Shown: piece by piece, positions 60,097 to 64,000 of the stretch | How the letters are laid out: every line of letters begins with the position of its first letter | Position numbering within the stretch: position 1 is the stretch's first letter | NCBI RefSeq assembly: GCF_050589645.1 | Contig: NZ_JBNGOQ010000002.1 | Location: 558,001-622,000 of the forward strand | Length of the DNA stretch: 64,000 nt | Source of the DNA: JBNGOQ01 sp050589645 | GTDB taxonomy: Bacteria; Bacteroidota; Bacteroidia; Flavobacteriales; Flavobacteriaceae | Direction of reading: 5' to 3' | Translations under genes and position numbers: made by a program | Notes under the pieces: model-generated | What the model saw: the letters and a program-made list of their open reading frames with translations, nothing else | Told to the model about the DNA's origin: nothing | Databases searched by the model: none

Positions 60097-61296
60097 CTAT
60101 AAAATATTGCGTGTGGGTATAAAAGGAACTTTCATCCCTTTTTTATAGGTGTCTTTTTCTGGGTCGAGTCGTACGAAGCCATCGGATTTGGCCAAACTGG
60201 TCAGGTCGCCCGAACCGTTGCCCCGGACCAGGGAAGCCGTAAGCGCTCCCTGTTCCAAATGGAGTTTAGCCCTTACAAAACGAGTTAGTTTTCCGCCAAT
60301 AGCCATATCTTCCTTTAAAATTACTTCAATTTTGGGGATGGGCAATCCCAAAGATTTGTTAAACCAATCCTTGAAATAGACGTGATAGTTGGCAAAGGTG
60401 GAAACCGGATTGCCCGGAAAGGAAAAAATCAGGGTGCCCAAGGCCTCATGGATGCCAAACCAAAAGGGTTTTCCCGGACGTTGCAGGACCCTGTGAAATA
60501 TCTTTTTCACCCCGAGTATATCCAACACCTCGGGGATAAAATCGTATTTTCCCTTGGAGACCCCTCCACTGAGAAGAAGCACGTCATTGGCCCTTAAGGC
60601 GTGTGATAGCTGTTCTTCTATGACCCTCTTGTTATCGAGCATATGTAGTTGTCCTGGTATAATCTGTTCTTTTGAAAGCGCAGCAAAGAGCACATGTACG
60701 TTAGACTTTCTAATTTGGTGCGCCAAGGGGGTCTCCGTGACCTCTACCAGTTCATTTCCGGTAGAGAGTACGGTAATCCTCGGCAGCTTTCGTACGCGAA
60801 CCTCTGCCTTGCCTACCGATGCCAAAACCCCTATTTCTGCTGCCGAGAGCTTGGTGTTTGCTTCCAGCACCATGGCGCCCTTCCTTTCATCTGTTCCCTT
60901 TCTGTGTATGTTCTGTCCCTTTATTGGTTTGATTTTTAGCTCCGCCTTTCCGTTGGCAATGCTGATATCTTCATACATGATAACCGTATCGGCACCTTCC
61001 GGAACCACCGCTCCCGTCATGATTTCCATGCAGGAATGAATTTCTTCCAAGTTGGTTTGTGCCGTGCCGGCAGGAATGACCCCTTCAACCCCAAACTGTG
61101 TGATTCCCTTTTCGATGGCTGCATAACTAATGACTATTCCATCCTTCGTGGCCCGATCAAAGGGAGGGAAATCCCTGTCGGCATAAACAGATTCGGCCAA
61201 TACCCTGCCCATGGCAGTATTCAAGGGAACGGTTGCCATGCCAAAAGCCTTGCTTTGGTCCAGAACGTGCCCGTATGCTTCTTTAAACGTTATCAT
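60097..61296 (-). CDS. moeA: Molybdopterin molybdenumtransferase
   Basis: The 399-residue product has all MoeA parts: FPPFDRATKDGIVI, MTGAVVPEGADTVIMYED, VLSTGNELVEV, the MPT-binding LLSGGVSKGKYDF and SFPGNPVSTFANY, and a short C-terminal beta domain. It inserts molybdate into adenylylated molybdopterin. It overlaps the TauE-type gene upstream by four bases and is followed by xdhC after one base, so it sits in the middle of the operon. Confidence 0.95.
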   Translation of the reverse strand: MITFKEAYGHVLDQSKAFGMATVPLNTAMGRVLAESVYADRDFPPFDRATKDGIVISYAAIEKGITQFGVEGVIPAGTAQTNLEEIHSCMEIMTGAVVPEGADTVIMYEDISIANGKAELKIKPIKGQNIHRKGTDERKGAMVLEANTKLSAAEIGVLASVGKAEVRVRKLPRITVLSTGNELVEVTETPLAHQIRKSNVHVLFAALSKEQIIPGQLHMLDNKRVIEEQLSHALRANDVLLLSGGVSKGKYDFIPEVLDILGVKKIFHRVLQRPGKPFWFGIHEALGTLIFSFPGNPVSTFANYHVYFKDWFNKSLGLPIPKIEVILKEDMAIGGKLTRFVRAKLHLEQGALTASLVRGNGSGDLTSLAKSDGFVRLDPEKDTYKKGMKVPFIPTRNIL

Positions 61297-62078
61297 TGAA
61301 CAAAAGAAATTTGAAGTCCATTGCTTACCAATACCCGTGCGCCTACTATAAAGACAAGCAATGCGGTAATAAGGCGTATACCATTGCCGGTCAATTTGTC
61401 CAGACTTAGGCGGAGTCCCAATTGCCCACCCAAAAACACAGCGAGCAGGAGCCCCAACGCTATAGACCAGGGCACCTCAAAGGTACCGCTGCTCCACAAA
61501 CCACCCAGGCCAGCCACAGAGTTCACCAGAATAAAAAAACTGGCCAAGGCCGCGATTTTTACTGGAGTCTCCCAGCGCATATGATTTAATACAGGGGCTA
61601 AGAAAATACCCCCACCAATTCCGACCAGACCCGACAGCAGTCCTATAACTCCGCCCAAAACATAGCTCATGTACACGGGGTATCCCCGCTTTAACTTTAT
61701 CCTTGCGGCCGACTTAAAACTTTGTACTACCAAGGCCACTGCTGAAGCAATAAGCGCAGCGCCAAGAATAATAAAAAAGACGTTTTCCTTTAGCTTAAAA
61801 GAAGCTCCTATAAAAGCCAAGGGAATGCTTGTGACGATAAAGGGGAGGAATTTCCGAAAGTAGAGATGTCCTCTTCTAAAATATAGATAGCAGCTGCCCG
61901 ATACCACTACTAAATTACATAGTAAGGCCGTTGATCGAATGGCAAAAAAGCCAGTGAATACCAAGGCCAGAATAGCCAAATAGCTGGATCCTCCCCCAAA
62001 TCCGACTGAGGCATATAGGGTTGCAATGATAAAAAACCCAAAAATGACCCAGATAAATTCTTGTCCGGTCAGGTGCAT
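61293..62078 (-). CDS. TauE/SafE family anion exporter
   Basis: The 261-residue membrane protein has about eight helices in two repeats, with YASVGFGGGSSYLAIL and GLLSGLVGIGGGIFLAPVL, the TauE/SafE motifs. Members export sulfite, sulfoacetate or related anions. Its place between moeB and moeA, overlapping both, suggests a link to sulfur or oxyanion balance during cofactor synthesis; molybdate or sulfite handling is only inference. Confidence 0.9.
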   Translation of the reverse strand: MHLTGQEFIWVIFGFFIIATLYASVGFGGGSSYLAILALVFTGFFAIRSTALLCNLVVVSGSCYLYFRRGHLYFRKFLPFIVTSIPLAFIGASFKLKENVFFIILGAALIASAVALVVQSFKSAARIKLKRGYPVYMSYVLGGVIGLLSGLVGIGGGIFLAPVLNHMRWETPVKIAALASFFILVNSVAGLGGLWSSGTFEVPWSIALGLLLAVFLGGQLGLRLSLDKLTGNGIRLITALLVFIVGARVLVSNGLQISFVQ

Positions 62079-63139
62079 GTGGCTAGAAATGTATTAATCC
62101 CCCCTAAGATATTGTAAAATACAGTCTCCGGGTATTTTGGACCCAGTTTTTGAATAGCCATTTCGCTCCGCTTCCCGGATTGGCAAAGGAAATATACCGT
62201 TTGTTTTAGATTGAGCTCCTGAATTCGATTTTCCAATTCGTCCAAAGGGATATTCAAGGTCAGGGGAAGTTTGTAATCGGCGTATTCCCGCGCGGTCCTT
62301 ACATCTATTACCTGAACGGATTTGGAACCCGAAAGCATGGTTTGAAGCTCGTTGACCGTGATGGACGTTACGGAAACGCAAGGTTCCTGTCCATAAGAAT
62401 CTTCCAAACGGGTCCTATTGAGATTTGCTGGAATAGCCGTTAGGGATATCTTGTTATATGATTGACTTAACCCATTGAATAATAATAATTTACCTGAAAG
62501 TATTTCACCTATTCCTGTAATTATTTTTACCACTTCCAGTGCTTGTAAATTTCCAATAATTCCAGGAATAACTCCCAGAACCCCATGGGTATCACAATTG
62601 GGAATCTCCGCTGTGGACGGCATTGTAGGAAAGAGGCAGCGATAGGTAGGGCCGTCCTTATAATTGAAGACGCTCACCTGCCCCTCAAAGGCATGTAGCG
62701 CACCATAGACAAAGGGTATCTTTAGTATTACGCAAGTATCATTGATCAGATAACGTGTCGCAAAATTGTCGGTTGCATCTACCACTACATCGTATTCGGC
62801 AATAATTCGCAAGGCGTTATCCCGTGTAAGGAAGGTATCGTAGGCGTGCAAATACGTTCCTGAATTTTGTGCCTTTAGCTTTTCCAACATTACTTGGAGT
62901 TTAGGCCTACCAATATCGTTTTCACTGTAAAGTACCTGTCGCTGTAAATTGGTCAAATCCACGGAATCCCCTTCTACGAGACCCAAGGTACCCACTCCCA
63001 TGGCATTGAGGTATTGTAGCACGGGAACGCCCAGACCTCCAAGACCTACCACCAGGACCTTCGCCTCTCCCAACTTTAGCTGTGCGGCAAGGCCAAATTC
63101 CTTCAAGCTTGTCTGGCGTATGTATCGGTTACTTGTCAA
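62069..63139 (-). CDS. moeB: MoeB/ThiF-type adenylyltransferase with rhodanese domain
   Basis: It starts at TTG (63139) with TSNRYIRQTSLKEFG; no ATG fits. VLVVGLGGLGVPVLQYLNAM binds ATP, DATDNFATRYLIND is the adenylation site, and PTYRCLFP holds the conserved Cys, though the paired zinc Cys of E. coli MoeB are not all seen. A C-terminal rhodanese domain (VQVIDVRTAREYADYKLP, FLCQSGKRSE) provides the sulfur-carrying Cys. It activates MoaD and can pass sulfur to it. The TTGA start overlaps the mobA stop. Confidence 0.9.
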   Translation of the reverse strand: MTSNRYIRQTSLKEFGLAAQLKLGEAKVLVVGLGGLGVPVLQYLNAMGVGTLGLVEGDSVDLTNLQRQVLYSENDIGRPKLQVMLEKLKAQNSGTYLHAYDTFLTRDNALRIIAEYDVVVDATDNFATRYLINDTCVILKIPFVYGALHAFEGQVSVFNYKDGPTYRCLFPTMPSTAEIPNCDTHGVLGVIPGIIGNLQALEVVKIITGIGEILSGKLLLFNGLSQSYNKISLTAIPANLNRTRLEDSYGQEPCVSVTSITVNELQTMLSGSKSVQVIDVRTAREYADYKLPLTLNIPLDELENRIQELNLKQTVYFLCQSGKRSEMAIQKLGPKYPETVFYNILGGINTFLATCT

Positions 63140-63738
63140 ATCGTGTTCAATTTATGCACCGCTGCTTCGTATTCTTCCTTCGAATTGGCGTTGAGCAATA
63201 CGTGTTCCTCTTCTGGAAATACCAGGGTGGTATTGGAACGAATTAAAAACTTTCTCGGACAGGTACCGTTGCCCTCGTTTAAATACTGAACGGATTCCCG
63301 AAGGCCCACCGGTTCCCAAATGGCTGCCAAGGGTTCCGGTAAACCACTTTCCCTTGTCGCAAAAGCCGTTGCCCACGCATTCTTATTCCTATTGGCCTTC
63401 AACTGATGAAGTGCTTTGAGATCTATCAAGGGTAGATCACAGGCAAGTACCATCCACGCCACCTCGGGATATTGACTGTGTGCGCTTAGTAAGCCATTAT
63501 AGGGCCCTTTGTATTCGTTTTTATCCAAAATGAGGTTCTTACCCCCTGTTAGCATGGCCTCCTGTTCAGGGCGAATGCTCAAAAACACCTTATCACATAC
63601 CTCTTCCAACAGTTGGTACAAATAATCGCGTTGGGGTATATTGTGATAAGCTATGGACCCCTTATCTGTGCCCATGCGGGTGCTTTTGCCCCCGGATAGT
63701 ACTAAGCCGTATATTTTATTTATGTTCTCCATATGCAT
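63136..63738 (-). CDS. mobA: Molybdenum cofactor guanylyltransferase
   Basis: YGLVLSGGKSTRMGTDKGSI is the GTP-binding loop of MobA, VAWMVLACDLPLID the metal site, and TRESGLPEPLAAIWEP is characteristic. The ATG at 63738 or 63732 is a better start than the TTG of the longest frame. It joins GMP to molybdopterin, making the form used by DMSO reductase-type enzymes. Together with the MocA-like gene the operon could make both cofactor forms. It overlaps moeB by four bases. Confidence 0.92.
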   Translation of the reverse strand: MHMENINKIYGLVLSGGKSTRMGTDKGSIAYHNIPQRDYLYQLLEEVCDKVFLSIRPEQEAMLTGGKNLILDKNEYKGPYNGLLSAHSQYPEVAWMVLACDLPLIDLKALHQLKANRNKNAWATAFATRESGLPEPLAAIWEPVGLRESVQYLNEGNGTCPRKFLIRSNTTLVFPEEEHVLLNANSKEEYEAAVHKLNTI

Positions 63739-63749
63739 ATTTACCAATC

Positions 63750-64000
63750 CTAGCCCCCTATGGAAGTCATGGAACTGTCAAAAACCCCTGTGTGCTTTTC
63801 CTGCGCTTCAAAACCAGTTTTTGCGCGGCTTCCAACAGCCCTAAGGATCTCTTTTTTTACATTTTCCTCCGCATTTTCATTACGCATTAGGGTCCTGAGG
63901 TTCATTTTGGGTTTACCGTACAAACAGGTAATGACATCACCTGTAGCTGAAATCCGGAGTCTGTTGCAACTCCCACAAAAAGTACGGGTAAATGAGGGTA
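63750..64000 (-). CDS. moaA: GTP 3',8-cyclase C-terminal part, cut by the window edge
   Basis: The frame entering from the right edge reads FTRTFCGSCNRLRISATGDV and then ITCLYGKPKMNLRTLMRN, with C-x2-C-x13-C of the second iron-sulfur cluster of MoaA. It ends TSIGG before TAG; the C-terminal Gly-Gly pair is needed for MoaA activity. It begins molybdopterin synthesis from GTP. It lies 12-18 bases upstream of mobA on the same strand. Confidence 0.93.
   Translation of the reverse strand, partial: PSFTRTFCGSCNRLRISATGDVITCLYGKPKMNLRTLMRNENAEENVKKEILRAVGSRAKTGFEAQEKHTGVFDSSMTSIGG

Noticed and set aside
1..64000. CRISPR arrays, tRNA or rRNA genes, insertion sequences
   Set aside because: No regularly spaced direct repeats, cloverleaf-type genes, ribosomal RNA stretches or transposase frames were found on reading both strands; the only regular repeats are the peptide array.

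Overview
The window reads as a chromosome segment of a marine-type member of the Bacteroidota, most likely family Flavobacteriaceae. The evidence is TonB-dependent receptors, many short secreted or lipoproteins of Bacteroidota-specific families (DUF4251, GIN/DUF2807, DUF2652, DUF3052, MG2 plus TonB plug), membrane-bound AraC regulators, an ECF sigma factor with a membrane partner, and promoter -7 boxes of the TAnnTTTG type. No rRNA, tRNA, CRISPR array or insertion sequence was seen.

Base composition splits the window in two. Positions 1 to about 8.2 kb are strongly AT-rich (roughly one third GC by eye); from about 9.1 kb on the DNA is near 50 percent GC. The AT-rich part looks like an acquired island. 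It holds an Mrr-like nuclease with an attC-like inverted repeat behind it, a DUF4238 gene paired with a large zinc-ribbon PD-(D/E)xK protein, a RES-Xre toxin-antitoxin pair and several intergenic hairpins. It ends in an AraC regulator that has lost its N-terminal part. Three reading frames here are broken by what looks like one missing base in a homopolymer, so either decay or sequencing error is present.

8.2-14 kb: a universal stress protein, a decayed scrap of the copper locus, an exported hydrolase, then a three-gene copper-uptake operon (small Cys-rich protein, OprC/NosA-like TonB receptor with C-x3-M and H-x-M ligands, YtkA-like Met-rich lipoprotein). 14-26.6 kb: secreted proteins, PanE, two membrane AraC regulators and three exported hydrolases or peptidases (TAP-like, M61, alpha/beta). 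26.7-29.2 kb: Bcr/CflA exporter and MscS channel. 29.6-30.2 kb: the most unusual element, four tandem genes for 36-37-residue basic peptides on a 161-bp repeat, closed by a terminator.

30.2-44 kb: lipoprotein, bestrophin channel, threonine dehydratase-like enzyme, a Nudix-type regulator divergent from a GH3 glycosidase with two palindromes between them, NTF2-like proteins, an exported methyltransferase and a 1083-residue Asp-box (VPS10-like) protein. 44-55 kb: glutaredoxin-like protein, a lysine-rich repeat protein, DUF2652, GH113 and trehalase, DUF3052, an MG2/TonB-plug protein, MORN protein, and an ECF sigma/membrane partner pair. 56-57.3 kb: M4 protealysin-like protease with its emfourin inhibitor. 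57.4 kb to the end: an amidohydrolase and a tightly overlapping molybdenum cofactor operon on the minus strand (moaA-mobA-moeB/rhodanese-tauE-moeA-xdhC-mocA) that probably serves a xanthine-dehydrogenase-type or other molybdoenzyme outside the window.
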